64,000 bases of DNA from Butyrivibrio sp. Su6 (GTDB taxonomy: Bacteria; Bacillota; Clostridia; Lachnospirales; Lachnospiraceae). Numbering within the stretch: position 1 is the first letter of the stretch; each line of letters starts with the position of its first letter. A program made the position numbers and the translations under genes. A model generated the notes under the pieces. That model was not told the DNA's origin. It saw only the letters and a program-made list of their open reading frames with translations, and did not search any database. Positions 24,680 to 33,629 of the stretch are shown in pieces. The stretch spans positions 197,781 through 261,780 of the forward strand of contig NZ_FNUR01000004.1 in assembly GCF_900108105.1 (NCBI RefSeq), given 5' to 3'.

Positions 24680-25444
24680 GTGAAATTAAATGAAATAAAA
24701 TGCCCAAATTGTATGGGTTCTGACGTAGAAGCTGCAGGAGAAGGACTGATGAAATGCCGCTACTGTCAGACAACCTTTGCGATTGATTATGATGAAGAAG
24801 ATGCTGCAATGGACAAAAGCCGCATCGAACTCCAGATGCAAAGAGAAAAGTTCGAGCATCAGGATAAAATAAGAAAAGATGCGAAAAAATCCAGGCTCAT
24901 AGCCTGTTTTACTCTTCTGATCGTCATCTTTGTTATCGTTGCTGCCTATATTATCAATTCCAAAGAGGAGCAGAAAAATCAGGAAGATTCGGCTTCTTTT
25001 GAGGAAAGTAAAGCTGCATCAATAACCTATGTGTCCGATTTTTCAGAAATACCGGATGCTCAATTTGATGAAATGCAAAATCTTGCCATGGACGCTGCTC
25101 AAAAAGGAATCGACATCAATACAATAAGTGGATTGACTGCAGACACCCCTGAGTTATGCGCCAGCTATCTTCTTACAGCTAAAGAAGGAAACGGAAACCG
25201 CCTGGTCTTTGTGTATAAAGACACCTGGCACAAGAACTCTGATTCAATCGAAACCTATGTATTCTACTATATTAAGAATCTTCAGCTACTTTCTGACGGA
25301 ACCGTTAAGTATAACGTGTACGTCCAAAATGAAAATAGCAGTTTTATATGGAATAATAATTTCATTGATGGAGAAAAGAGCTTTGATCTATGCTATACCA
25401 AAGCAATCTCTTCAAACGCTGATTTTAATGTGAAAGAAAAGTAG
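24680..25444 (+). CDS. Zinc-ribbon protein with one membrane segment (paralogue-like of 19614-20372)
   Basis: A protein of about 254 residues with a zinc ribbon (CPNCMG ... CRYCQT), a charged coiled region (MQREKFEHQDKIRKDAKK), one membrane helix (LIACFTLLIVIFVIVAAYII) and an outer domain of about 150 residues. No named family is recognised. The layout matches the gene at 19614-20372. The start is uncertain: GTG at 24680 has GGGGAAG before it, and a GTG at 24665 is also possible. It is convergent with the next gene, whose stop lies 10 bp away. Confidence 0.7.
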   Translation: MKLNEIKCPNCMGSDVEAAGEGLMKCRYCQTTFAIDYDEEDAAMDKSRIELQMQREKFEHQDKIRKDAKKSRLIACFTLLIVIFVIVAAYIINSKEEQKNQEDSASFEESKAASITYVSDFSEIPDAQFDEMQNLAMDAAQKGIDINTISGLTADTPELCASYLLTAKEGNGNRLVFVYKDTWHKNSDSIETYVFYYIKNLQLLSDGTVKYNVYVQNENSSFIWNNNFIDGEKSFDLCYTKAISSNADFNVKEK

Positions 25445-25454
25445 AACGTTGCCA

Positions 25455-26018
25455 TTATAATCTATCAAGTCGTGCGTACTCTCTAAGAAGTGCTTTCTTC
25501 TCAAAAGAAGTATAGCCTTTAGCATTTATATCACGAATTGAATACAGGAAAGAATAATGCTCATCGAGAGCCTTATTAACTGTCTCGTAGAGCTCTGATG
25601 ATTCCTTTAGTGCGTCCATCTGTTCATTATATTTTGCTTTATTGCTCACATAGATAGCGCTGTTTATGGCTTTTCCTACAGTTCCGATGCCTGGAATCTT
25701 GTTTTCGGTTGTTCTCTTACTGTTAAGGCTAAAGGTATACACCTTTCCATCCCTGGCAGCCAGGAAACCATGCTTGCAAAGACTGCTCATATAACTTCCG
25801 CCTGCAAAAAAAGCTAATCCCACAAAGAATAATACGGTAGCAACGATGATCATAACAATGCCAAGAGCAGAAAGAGCACCCTTACTGGTTGTAAAGAGAC
25901 TGATGTTAAGAATCATATAAAGCGTTGGTAAAACAGCCATTGCAGCTCCCGCTATCATCTCAATGTATGCTATAGGCATCACTCTGTCGAACAATAAAAC
26001 TTTTAAATTACTTTTCAT
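25455..26018 (-). CDS. Membrane protein of unknown function
   Basis: About 187 residues, with two or three hydrophobic segments (IAYIEMIAGAAMAVLPTLYMIL and IVMIIVATVLFFVGLAFFAGG are given here only in part) followed by a basic, soluble C-terminal half. No family is recognised. The ATG at 26018, preceded by GGGAGGA, is preferred to the longer frame from 26039. It may form a unit with the zinc-ribbon proteins opposite, but they are on the other strand. Confidence 0.65.
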   Translation of the reverse strand: MKSNLKVLLFDRVMPIAYIEMIAGAAMAVLPTLYMILNISLFTTSKGALSALGIVMIIVATVLFFVGLAFFAGGSYMSSLCKHGFLAARDGKVYTFSLNSKRTTENKIPGIGTVGKAINSAIYVSNKAKYNEQMDALKESSELYETVNKALDEHYSFLYSIRDINAKGYTSFEKKALLREYARLDRL

Positions 26019-26048
26019 AAATTCCTCCCGATTTCTCATAACAAAAAA

Positions 26049-26072
26049 ATATAGAGGCCTTGGCCTCTATAT
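26049..26072 (-). terminator. Intrinsic terminator after the response-regulator gene
   Basis: A perfect 11-bp stem ATATAGAGGCC / GGCCTCTATAT with a 2-base loop, followed on the minus strand by T7. It lies about 110 bp after the stop at 26183. Confidence 0.75.
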
Positions 26073-26182
26073 CTCAAACTACTCTTTCTTCTCTGATTTT
26101 TCAATCATATTCTTTCAATATTTTTCTCATACATCTCTTTAGGCAGCACTGCCTTATAAGTCAAAAGAACCGTCACTGTGTC

Positions 26183-26845
26183 TTAATTCGTTTTGAGGAA
26201 ATGCCTTATATCTGACCTGTTACTCATTTGGGTTTTTTCCAGAATGCCGGATACTACGCGCTTTATATAGCCATAGGAATAATTGGTCTTTTCTGCTATC
26301 TCATGATTGGAAAAACCGCCTGCTATGTACTCTGCAACTGTTAGCTCAAGAGGGGTAAGTATTCCTGCAAGCTCCTTAACTCTCTTTGTTTCAATGTCCT
26401 TTCCTTTAAGCGGCGATGTGATCCTGTTCTTTATCCTTGCAAGAAACACGCTCTTAACAAAAGGCTTGGTAATGTAGTCTGCAGCGCCATATTCAAAGCC
26501 CTTTATCTCGAAATCCGGATCGTCCATGGAAGTAAGGAAGATAATAGGAACGCCATTTCCATTGTCAAGCTCTCTGATTGCCCTGAAGGTGTCATACCCA
26601 TCCATATCAGGCATGTCCACATCCAAAAGCACAAGCTGATACTGTATGCCTTTTTTGATGTACTCAAGTGCCTGTTTCCCCGACTTGGCAAGGCTTACGC
26701 TATATCCGGTATTAATCAATATGTCTTCTACGGTATTGAGCATATTGATATCGTCATCAACACAGAGAATCCGGTAACCTTCCATCCATTCCTCCGTACT
26801 TTTTTCCATATTTTCGTGATCAAATCCCTCTACTGATTCCATCAT
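26183..26845 (-). CDS. Response regulator with LuxR-type DNA-binding domain
   Basis: A two-component response regulator of 220 residues. The receiver domain spans about residues 22-140, with the acidic cluster VDDD and the phosphorylation site Asp75 in LLDVDMPDMDG; the conserved Thr and Lys are in FLTS and ITKPF. A LuxR-type helix-turn-helix follows (LTPLELTVAEYIAGGFSNHE...). It lies 35 bp downstream of the hybrid kinase gene on the same strand, so the pair is expected to work together. No target genes are evident. Confidence 0.88.
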   Translation of the reverse strand: MMESVEGFDHENMEKSTEEWMEGYRILCVDDDINMLNTVEDILINTGYSVSLAKSGKQALEYIKKGIQYQLVLLDVDMPDMDGYDTFRAIRELDNGNGVPIIFLTSMDDPDFEIKGFEYGAADYITKPFVKSVFLARIKNRITSPLKGKDIETKRVKELAGILTPLELTVAEYIAGGFSNHEIAEKTNYSYGYIKRVVSGILEKTQMSNRSDIRHFLKTN

Positions 26846-26879
26846 AACAATTATTTCCCAATAAAAAAGTATCTTTTGG

Positions 26880-29234
26880 TTACCTCTTTAGTTCTTCTAT
26901 AAGTTTTTCTGCTCTGTCAAAATCTATATCTTTTACAGCCTCCCTGATAGCGCTAATCTCTGGCATTTTTCCTCTGATAGCCTCTATCTCATCAATAGTT
27001 TTAAGGGCCGGGGACTGGTTACCGTTCCTTACGGCTTCAAGAAGTTTCTCCATAAGTGCATTCTCATCAAGTACCTCCTCCGCCTTCGCAGTCTTAAAGC
27101 TTACTCCGACTTTTTCAAATTCATCAAGGAATTTAGTAAGTCCCTCTTTTGCCCTCTCCCATTCCATGAAAAAGAGCTCCGATGCGGCATCTACGTATTT
27201 CCCATCCCCGTCCTTGGCGCGTTTTTCCAGTCTTCTGGCGTTGTAGTACAGATCCTGCGCTCCTACGTTGCCTGAGTTTCCCTTAACTGAATGTATAATA
27301 TACGCGGCTTTAGCATATTCTTTACTTCTGATCAGCTCTTTTAGCTCACATATACTGCCATCTGCTCTTTCCACGAAAACTTCTGCTATTCTTACAAACT
27401 GCATAATGTCGCCGCTTAGATGCTTCATAGCCATGTCAAAAGAAATATCATATTTTTCCAGTATCTTTTTAAACTGCCCTAAAGTCTCTTCCGGAATATC
27501 TATCTGATCAGTCTTTTCAACGATTGTCACAAGCTCTTTTGGAAGATGCCTTATCAGCACGGTTTCAAGAAGCATGACGTCAATGGGCTTTAGCAGGTAG
27601 TCATCAAATCCTTTTTCATTAAAGAGCTTTTTGCGTTCAGGCGTAGCATCTGCCGTAAGCACAATGATCGGAGTGTTTTTCCCCTTGCGTTTGTCAATGC
27701 GCCTTAGCTCTTCCATGGCCGCTATTCCGTCAATATCAGGCATCATGTAATCCATAAGAACAAGGTCATAGTTCCCCTTTTCATACATTGCATAGCTCTC
27801 CAGGGCAGACTGGGCCGTATCTACGCGGACAAGCGTACGCCTAAGAAGTGATTTAAGAACTGTCAGATTCATATTGTTATCATCTACAGCAAGAATCCTG
27901 GCATCCGGAGCGATGAAGGTCTCTCCTGTGGCCTTGTCATATCCCGTATCAACGCCTTTTTTCAGCTTAAGGTCAAACCAGAAAAGGCTTCCTTCACCAG
28001 ACTTACTCTTAACCTTGATCTCTGTTCCCAACAGCTTTGCCAGATTGCCGGAAATTGCAAGTCCCAGCCCTGTTCCTTCGATACCACGCTGCCTGACTAT
28101 AGCTGACCTTTCAAAGCTTTCAAATATCTTTTTCTGGTCCTCTTTGCTGATACCCACTCCGGTATCTGACACTTCAAAATGGATAGTTACGCTCTGCGCA
28201 TCCTCAGCCAGCTTCTGTATGCTAAAGACAATTATTCCCTCATTTGTATACTTGATGGCGTTGGATAAAAGATTCATCAGTATCTGCGTTAGCTTTCTCA
28301 CATCACCTATAACAAATCCGGGCAGCTCCTTATCTGCATCGGTAACAAAGTCCAGGTGCTTGTTATCAGCTTCTTTTTTGTAATAGCTCCTGAGAGATTC
28401 TATGAGATTTGTGATATTAAAGTTCTCTTCAAATATTTCCTCTTTTCCCATATCTATCCTGGACAGATCAAGGAACTGGTTTATCATAAAAAGAAGCTGT
28501 CTGCCTGCAGTATCAACGTTCTGTGAATATTCGATTATCTGCCTGTTCTCAGCTTCCCTATAGATCATCTCATTCATGCCAAGGAGCATATTGATAGGGG
28601 TTCTTATCTCGTGGCTGATATTGGCCAGAAGTATACTCTTTGCATTGCTGGATTCCTGGGCAATTTTTTGCTGCTTCTGGTACTCTTTTAAATACATCAA
28701 AAAAATGATCCCTATACCGACACTTGATATGACGATTCCGGAAACCTGATCAAAAAACTGCCCTGCCGGAGTATCAAATGTTTTGACAGTCTCAGGATGC
28801 ACATGCGCGATATGGGCTATGGCCACATAAAATGACACATGCAGGACCTCCATGAAAACAAGGAGCTTCCCCTTATACATTAAAAGAGTGAATAGTATTC
28901 CGAATGAAAAGAAATATGGCATGGAACCATATAGACCGCCGCTTTCAAAAAAAAGCATGCCAAAAAGTCCCATGAATATAGTAAAAGATGTTATGAGATA
29001 TCCTATAAGATAATGCCCCGTCCGATCCACAAAAACGATCAGCGCTACACTGGCAATGGCTGCCCCAATATTAATAAAAAAACTTGAAGGACCTGCCCCT
29101 GTAAAAAATGATGAAACAGCGCCGGCAATGCTTATAATAATACCCGCAGTCCCCAGAAGTTTAAAAAAGATAATATTGAGCTCGGTTTCTTTTTTATAGA
29201 AGTCGATGATCTTAGAAGGAAATATACTTTTCAT
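26880..29234 (-). CDS. Hybrid sensor histidine kinase with receiver and HPt domains
   Basis: A membrane phosphorelay kinase of about 784 residues from the ATG at 29234, which has GGGAGC before it. Domains in order: about six membrane helices with short outer loops (residues 25-185), a HisKA domain with the phosphorylated His in ANISHEIRTPIN (near residue 208), an HATPase domain with NAIKY, DTGVGIS and GTGLGLAIS, a receiver domain with LVLMDYMMPDIDG, and a C-terminal HPt domain with IHSVKGNSGNVG. It should pass phosphate on to the response regulator that follows. The input signal is unknown; the membrane part has little exposed sequence. Confidence 0.9.
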   Translation of the reverse strand: MKSIFPSKIIDFYKKETELNIIFFKLLGTAGIIISIAGAVSSFFTGAGPSSFFINIGAAIASVALIVFVDRTGHYLIGYLITSFTIFMGLFGMLFFESGGLYGSMPYFFSFGILFTLLMYKGKLLVFMEVLHVSFYVAIAHIAHVHPETVKTFDTPAGQFFDQVSGIVISSVGIGIIFLMYLKEYQKQQKIAQESSNAKSILLANISHEIRTPINMLLGMNEMIYREAENRQIIEYSQNVDTAGRQLLFMINQFLDLSRIDMGKEEIFEENFNITNLIESLRSYYKKEADNKHLDFVTDADKELPGFVIGDVRKLTQILMNLLSNAIKYTNEGIIVFSIQKLAEDAQSVTIHFEVSDTGVGISKEDQKKIFESFERSAIVRQRGIEGTGLGLAISGNLAKLLGTEIKVKSKSGEGSLFWFDLKLKKGVDTGYDKATGETFIAPDARILAVDDNNMNLTVLKSLLRRTLVRVDTAQSALESYAMYEKGNYDLVLMDYMMPDIDGIAAMEELRRIDKRKGKNTPIIVLTADATPERKKLFNEKGFDDYLLKPIDVMLLETVLIRHLPKELVTIVEKTDQIDIPEETLGQFKKILEKYDISFDMAMKHLSGDIMQFVRIAEVFVERADGSICELKELIRSKEYAKAAYIIHSVKGNSGNVGAQDLYYNARRLEKRAKDGDGKYVDAASELFFMEWERAKEGLTKFLDEFEKVGVSFKTAKAEEVLDENALMEKLLEAVRNGNQSPALKTIDEIEAIRGKMPEISAIREAVKDIDFDRAEKLIEELKR

Positions 29235-29351
29235 ATATTGCTCCCAAAATAGCTCCAAAACACTTATGAACAACCCACATACTAATTATAGTCAAATTTT
29301 CTGTTAAATAAAGTATTTTTTGCCTATTTGGGCACAATTTAGCAATAAAAG

Positions 29352-29409
29352 ATAAGCCTTTGGGATGCTTTGTATAAGATAATACAAAGTAGCAGAAGGC
29401 TTATTTTTT
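29352..29409 (+). promoter_or_regulatory. Terminator-like hairpin directly before the GH8 ribosome binding site
   Basis: ATAAGCCTT (29352-29360) pairs with AAGGCTTAT (29396-29404), and inside it CTTTGTAT (29368-29375) pairs with ATACAAAG (29382-29389). T6 follows at once and then GGAGGA, the site of the GH8 gene. It looks like an intrinsic terminator in the leader, so it may be an attenuator or the end of a short RNA. Confidence 0.6.
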
Positions 29410-29424
29410 GGAGGAAAGACAACA

Positions 29425-30579
29425 ATGGGAGCATTTAAAAGCGGAATTTACAGAAATATCTTTAAAGAAATAGGAAAAACAGATAAGGAAATTGAAGATA
29501 AGTTAAAAGAAATCGTGAGGACTTTTTTCTACGATGAAAAAGAGCAAATTTATCACGAAGCTCCGGATAAGATGGGATATCTTACAGATACCGGCAATAA
29601 CGATGCCAGAACTGAGGGAATGTCTTATGGCATGATGATGTGCGTGCAGCTTGATATGAAGGAAGAATTTGACCGCATCTGGAAATGGGCAAAAACATAT
29701 ATGTACATGGAGGATGGTGAAAATGAGGGCTATTTTGCCTGGTCATGCCAGACAGATGGCACCAAAAATGCCTACGGTCCTGCTCCTGACGGAGAAGAAT
29801 TTTTTGCCATGGCTCTTTTCTTTGCTTCCCACAGGTGGGGTGACGGTGAAGGAATTTTTGAATATTCAAGGGAAGCTAAAGAATTATTAAAAGCATGCTT
29901 ACATAAAGGTGAAAATGGAAGACCCGGAACCACCATGTGGAATAAGGAAAATCACCAGATTCTGTTCGTTCCTGGCAGTCCATTTACAGATCCATCCTAC
30001 CACCTTCCTCATTTTTATGAACTCTTTTCACTGTGGGCATATGAAGAGGACAGAGAATTCTTTAAAAAAGCTGCAGATGTCAGCAGAAAATACCTTGCAA
30101 AGGCATGTCATCCTGTTACCGGACTTAGCTCGGAATATGCTAATTTCGATGGTTCTCCACTGGATGAGGAGCTTTCATGGGGATATTATGGTAATTTCTT
30201 TAGCGATGCATACAGAACTACTGCAAATATCGGCCTTGATGCGGTATGGTTTGGCGATGATGAAGGACAGCTCTCTGTTCCTCTTCGCATGATGAAGTTC
30301 TTTGGCACAGATCTTGAAGCTTGCAGATGCACCTACAAAGTTGATGGGACGCCTGTAGAAAAGTGTGTTCTTCATCCTGTAGGCTTACTTGCCACGATTG
30401 CTCAGGGAGCGCTTACTGTTTCCTATAGTGAAGAAAAGGATTCTGATTTTGAAATTGCTAAAAAATGGGTAGACTGGTTCTGGAATCAGCCACTTAGAAA
30501 AGGTGTCCGCAGGTATTACGACAACTGCCTGTATATATTTGCTTTTTTGGCTCTTTCAGGTAATTATCGAATCTGGTAA
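29425..30579 (+). CDS. GH8 reducing-end xylose-releasing exo-oligoxylanase
   Basis: A cytoplasmic glycoside hydrolase (384 residues, no signal peptide) of family GH8. It resembles Rex enzymes, which release xylose from the reducing end of xylo-oligosaccharides after their import. The catalytic acid lies in ARTEGMSYGMM; the rest of the (alpha/alpha)6 barrel shows the family spacing (WSCQTDGTKNAYGPAPDGEE, LPHFYELFSLWA in outline). Absence of a signal peptide favours Rex over secreted endoglucanases. It has a strong GGAGGA site behind a terminator-like hairpin and its own terminator downstream, so it is a single-gene unit. Confidence 0.88.
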   Translation: MGAFKSGIYRNIFKEIGKTDKEIEDKLKEIVRTFFYDEKEQIYHEAPDKMGYLTDTGNNDARTEGMSYGMMMCVQLDMKEEFDRIWKWAKTYMYMEDGENEGYFAWSCQTDGTKNAYGPAPDGEEFFAMALFFASHRWGDGEGIFEYSREAKELLKACLHKGENGRPGTTMWNKENHQILFVPGSPFTDPSYHLPHFYELFSLWAYEEDREFFKKAADVSRKYLAKACHPVTGLSSEYANFDGSPLDEELSWGYYGNFFSDAYRTTANIGLDAVWFGDDEGQLSVPLRMMKFFGTDLEACRCTYKVDGTPVEKCVLHPVGLLATIAQGALTVSYSEEKDSDFEIAKKWVDWFWNQPLRKGVRRYYDNCLYIFAFLALSGNYRIW

Positions 30580-30617
30580 ACTGACTTTTTTGTTTTAGAA
30601 TTATTTGCAGAAAAAAT

Positions 30618-30659
30618 GCTGCGCATCATTCTCGAGAAGAGGAAAATGCACAGCTTTTT
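30618..30659 (+). terminator. Intrinsic terminator of the GH8 gene
   Basis: GCTG-C-GCAT (30618-30626) pairs with ATGC-A-CAGC (30646-30654), with an inner TTCTC/GAGAA stem, followed by T5. It ends at the stop of the convergent PPK2 gene. Confidence 0.7.
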
Positions 30660-30662
30660 AAA

Positions 30663-32135
30663 TTACAAGTGTTTTTTAATTTGCTCGATTACAATCTTAA
30701 GTGCCTTTATTCTGGCATACTTTTTATCAACTGACTCAAGAACATACCATGGCGCAAATGTTGTGCTGGTCTTTTCTATCATCTCATCAATTGCGGTCTC
30801 ATAGAGATCCCACTTATCACGATTTCTCCAGTCTTCGTCTGTGATCTTCCACTGTTTTTCAGGTGTATTCTGTCTGTCAGTGAAACGCTCTAGCTGAGTA
30901 TCCTTGTCTATCTGCACCCAGAATTTGATTATAACTGCTCCCCAGTCAGAAAGCTCTTTTTCAAACTCATTGATCTCATTGTAAGCTCTTTTCCAGTCAT
31001 TCTCAGAGCAGAAGCCCTCAAGCCTTTCCACCATTACTCTACCGTACCAGGTCCTGTCAAAAACGGTAATGTGCCCGGTCTTAGGTAGTCTTGTCCAGAA
31101 TCTCCAGAGATAGTGCCTTGCTTTCTCATGCGGCTCCGGACTTGCAATGGGCTCAACCACGTAATCCCTCGGATCCAGGGCTTCAGTAATTCTCTTTATA
31201 TTTCCACCTTTTCCTGCTGCATCCCAGCCCTCATAAGCGATAATGACAGGGATTTTCTTTCTATAAACCTTATTTCCAAGGTCTCTTAACTCCTTCTGGA
31301 GTTTTTCAAGCTCCTCATCATACTCCTCATCAGTCAGAACCTTGTCATCAAGTGAAATATCAGAGAGCTTTGTCACTTTCTCCATTGGGAAAGTATTCTG
31401 AAGGATAGGCACATTCATCCTTTGATTGGTCAGGGCAATATCTATCCCCTGATTCAAAAATCTCAAGACCTCAAACTCAGCTACTTTCTTGTCTGTAGCA
31501 TCAATAATGTACCATGGAGTTCTGGATTCATTAGTATCTTCAAGGTATCGCTCAAATACATCAAGGCAGTCATCATAATTCTTGTTCTGTTTTATATCAT
31601 CATCGTCAACTCTCCACTTTGTGTCCTTGCTATCAAGAAGATTATCCAGGCGCTTTTTCTGTTCTTTTTTAGAAATATGGAAAAAGAACTTCATAACAAG
31701 ATATCCGTTATCGCAGAGCTGCCTCTCGAAAACGTTTATCGAATGAACTTTCTTTTTATACTCCTCTTCGCCAAGCTTTCCATCAATTACTCCACTGACT
31801 ACCTCGTTCATCCAGCAGGTGTCATAAAATCTGAACTTTCCGGCTTCAGGGATCTCTTTTATAAACCTGTAAAGGAATGGATATCTTTTTTCTTCATCAC
31901 TTGGCTGCCTGTCCATAGTTGCAACCCTAAAAAATCTGGGATCGATATTCCTTATAACTTTACCGATCAGCGCCCCTTTCCCTGCAGCATTCCAGCCTTC
32001 AAAAATAACCATAACAGGAAGTCCTGCCTCTTTTATCTTCATCTGCAAGGCAGTCAAATGGGCTCTTTCCTCTTTGATCCGCATTTTCAGTTCATCTGCA
32101 TCTGAATAATCAGGTTTAACAAAATCCTTAAGCAT
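30663..32135 (-). CDS. Two-domain polyphosphate kinase 2 (polyphosphate:AMP phosphotransferase type)
   Basis: A protein of 490 residues with two PPK2 domains in tandem. Each has a Walker A-like motif (EGWNAAGKGALIG near residue 46, EGWDAAGKGGNIKR near 300) and the lid region RRYDTCW/FDRTWYGR. Fused forms like this usually transfer phosphate from polyphosphate to AMP, giving ADP. The first domain has DTCWMN where the second has DRTWYGR, so the second is likelier to be the active one. A GGAGG site precedes the ATG. No polyphosphate kinase 1 is nearby. Confidence 0.86.
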   Translation of the reverse strand: MLKDFVKPDYSDADELKMRIKEERAHLTALQMKIKEAGLPVMVIFEGWNAAGKGALIGKVIRNIDPRFFRVATMDRQPSDEEKRYPFLYRFIKEIPEAGKFRFYDTCWMNEVVSGVIDGKLGEEEYKKKVHSINVFERQLCDNGYLVMKFFFHISKKEQKKRLDNLLDSKDTKWRVDDDDIKQNKNYDDCLDVFERYLEDTNESRTPWYIIDATDKKVAEFEVLRFLNQGIDIALTNQRMNVPILQNTFPMEKVTKLSDISLDDKVLTDEEYDEELEKLQKELRDLGNKVYRKKIPVIIAYEGWDAAGKGGNIKRITEALDPRDYVVEPIASPEPHEKARHYLWRFWTRLPKTGHITVFDRTWYGRVMVERLEGFCSENDWKRAYNEINEFEKELSDWGAVIIKFWVQIDKDTQLERFTDRQNTPEKQWKITDEDWRNRDKWDLYETAIDEMIEKTSTTFAPWYVLESVDKKYARIKALKIVIEQIKKHL

Positions 32136-32153
32136 GGCGCACCTCCTTCAAGT

Positions 32154-32179
32154 CACAGGGACGGTTCTTTTGTCTTGTC
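32154..32179 (+). repeat. GGGACGGTTCTTTTGTC repeat
   Basis: A single copy of the GGGACGG-headed sequence just upstream of the PPK2 gene. Related heads occur at 19478, 51177 (opposite strand) and 61435 (opposite strand). It resembles remnants of REP-type elements seen in Firmicutes. Confidence 0.5.
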
Positions 32180-32359
32180 AATTTGTTATTGTGTGTTTGT
32201 TATAACGATAATATATATATTTTATTGTAACAGAATATTTGTCCCCATGGTCCATTAAAATCGCAATTTATGAACAGTGCATAAATACATCTGATTAGCG
32301 GGATTTTTGACAAAAGACTACTATTAAGTGGGGTTAGTATTTATTACTGGAGGTATAGT

Positions 32360-33538
32360 ATGAAACAAGCAATTTACTTAGTTTACGTAGCACTACCTGT
32401 TATTTTGCTATGGGGAGCAAAATTTTCAGGAAAAAGATTCAACGATGGTTTTCTGTCTCTGGAGCAGACAAAGGCCATTCAGGGATTTCTGGCAATCTGT
32501 ATCATGCTCCATCACATCGCGCAGAAAACCTGTGCGTCCTGGATACAGCCGCAGACGCGCATAGTTCACGGTCTGGACATGTTCGTTCCTATTGGATATC
32601 TCTTGGTATCTGTATTTCTCTTTTTCAACGGATATGGAGTATATAAGAGCTATCACACCAAGGAAAACTATCTTGACGGCTTCATAAAAAAGCGTATCCT
32701 GCCTGTTGTTCTGGCGCTTTACACAACCACGGTAATCTTTTTTATTGCAAGGCTCCTTGTCGGAGAAAAAATGGATGCCAAGCAGGTAATTCTTTACCTT
32801 ACAAGCATACAGCTCTGCAATCCGAATACCTGGTATGTAATAGTTTTGCCGTTCTTTTATCTGGCTTTCTATTTTTCTTTTAAATTCATAAAAAAGGATG
32901 GGCTCGCAGTTCTCGCAACCACTGCATTTGTGGTGCTTTACATGCTGCTTGGCACCAGAATTGACCACAATGACTATTGGATAAGGGGCGAATGGTGGTA
33001 CAACTGCGTATTCTTGTTCCCTGTAGGAATTATCTTTGCCAAATTTGAGGATAAGATAATCCCTCACCTGAAAAAACACTACTGGGTATATCTTGTTGCA
33101 GCACTTCTGCTCTTTTACCCGCTATATATTTATTCCGGATTTATCTGTAATATATTTGGTTACTATGGAGACAACTGGGGAGCTCCCGACACTGTTTTTA
33201 GAAGAAGAGTAAGCCTTCTATCCCAGGTATTTTTGACAACAGAATTTGTCTTCACTGTTCTGCTTATAAATATGAAAGTCGCTTTTGGAAACAAATTCCT
33301 TAAGTTCATGGGAACGATAACTTTGGAGTTCTATCTTATACACGGCCTTTATGTAGAGTTATTTGGCTGGCAGTTTGACGGCGGAGTGCCTTCTCCACAC
33401 CATATTAAATACGTTTTGGTGTACGTGCTCGTAGTATTTGCTCTTGGTGTTCCATCTGCAGTGTTATTAAAAAGACTCCACGGATTTATCTTACGTAAAC
33501 CTGGCGCAATTACTTCACATTCACGCAAAGCCGCTTAA
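32360..33538 (+). CDS. Acyltransferase 3 family membrane protein
   Basis: An integral membrane acyltransferase of 392 residues and about ten hydrophobic segments. The N-terminal motif LEQTKAIQGFLAICIMLHH carries the conserved His and Arg region of the family. Such proteins O-acetylate cell-wall or exported polysaccharides or lipids. A GGAGG site precedes the ATG. It is a single gene with a strong terminator and no sugar-polymer genes beside it, so its target is not clear. Confidence 0.85.
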   Translation: MKQAIYLVYVALPVILLWGAKFSGKRFNDGFLSLEQTKAIQGFLAICIMLHHIAQKTCASWIQPQTRIVHGLDMFVPIGYLLVSVFLFFNGYGVYKSYHTKENYLDGFIKKRILPVVLALYTTTVIFFIARLLVGEKMDAKQVILYLTSIQLCNPNTWYVIVLPFFYLAFYFSFKFIKKDGLAVLATTAFVVLYMLLGTRIDHNDYWIRGEWWYNCVFLFPVGIIFAKFEDKIIPHLKKHYWVYLVAALLLFYPLYIYSGFICNIFGYYGDNWGAPDTVFRRRVSLLSQVFLTTEFVFTVLLINMKVAFGNKFLKFMGTITLEFYLIHGLYVELFGWQFDGGVPSPHHIKYVLVYVLVVFALGVPSAVLLKRLHGFILRKPGAITSHSRKAA

Positions 33539-33544
33539 AATAAT

Positions 33545-33578
33545 AGCTCTGATAGCAAATGCTATCAGAGCTTATTTT
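33545..33578 (+). terminator. Intrinsic terminator of the acyltransferase gene
   Basis: A perfect 12-bp stem AGCTCTGATAGC / GCTATCAGAGCT with a 4-base loop, followed by TATTTTT. Confidence 0.85.
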
Positions 33579-33629
33579 TCCTCAATATCAAATGAATCAA
33601 TAGATCAAATTTGGCAACGGTAAACCGAA

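Noticed and set aside
32300..32345. TTGACA promoter of the acyltransferase gene
   Set aside because: TTGACA is present near 32306, but the nearest -10-like sequence is about 22 bp away, too far for a standard promoter.
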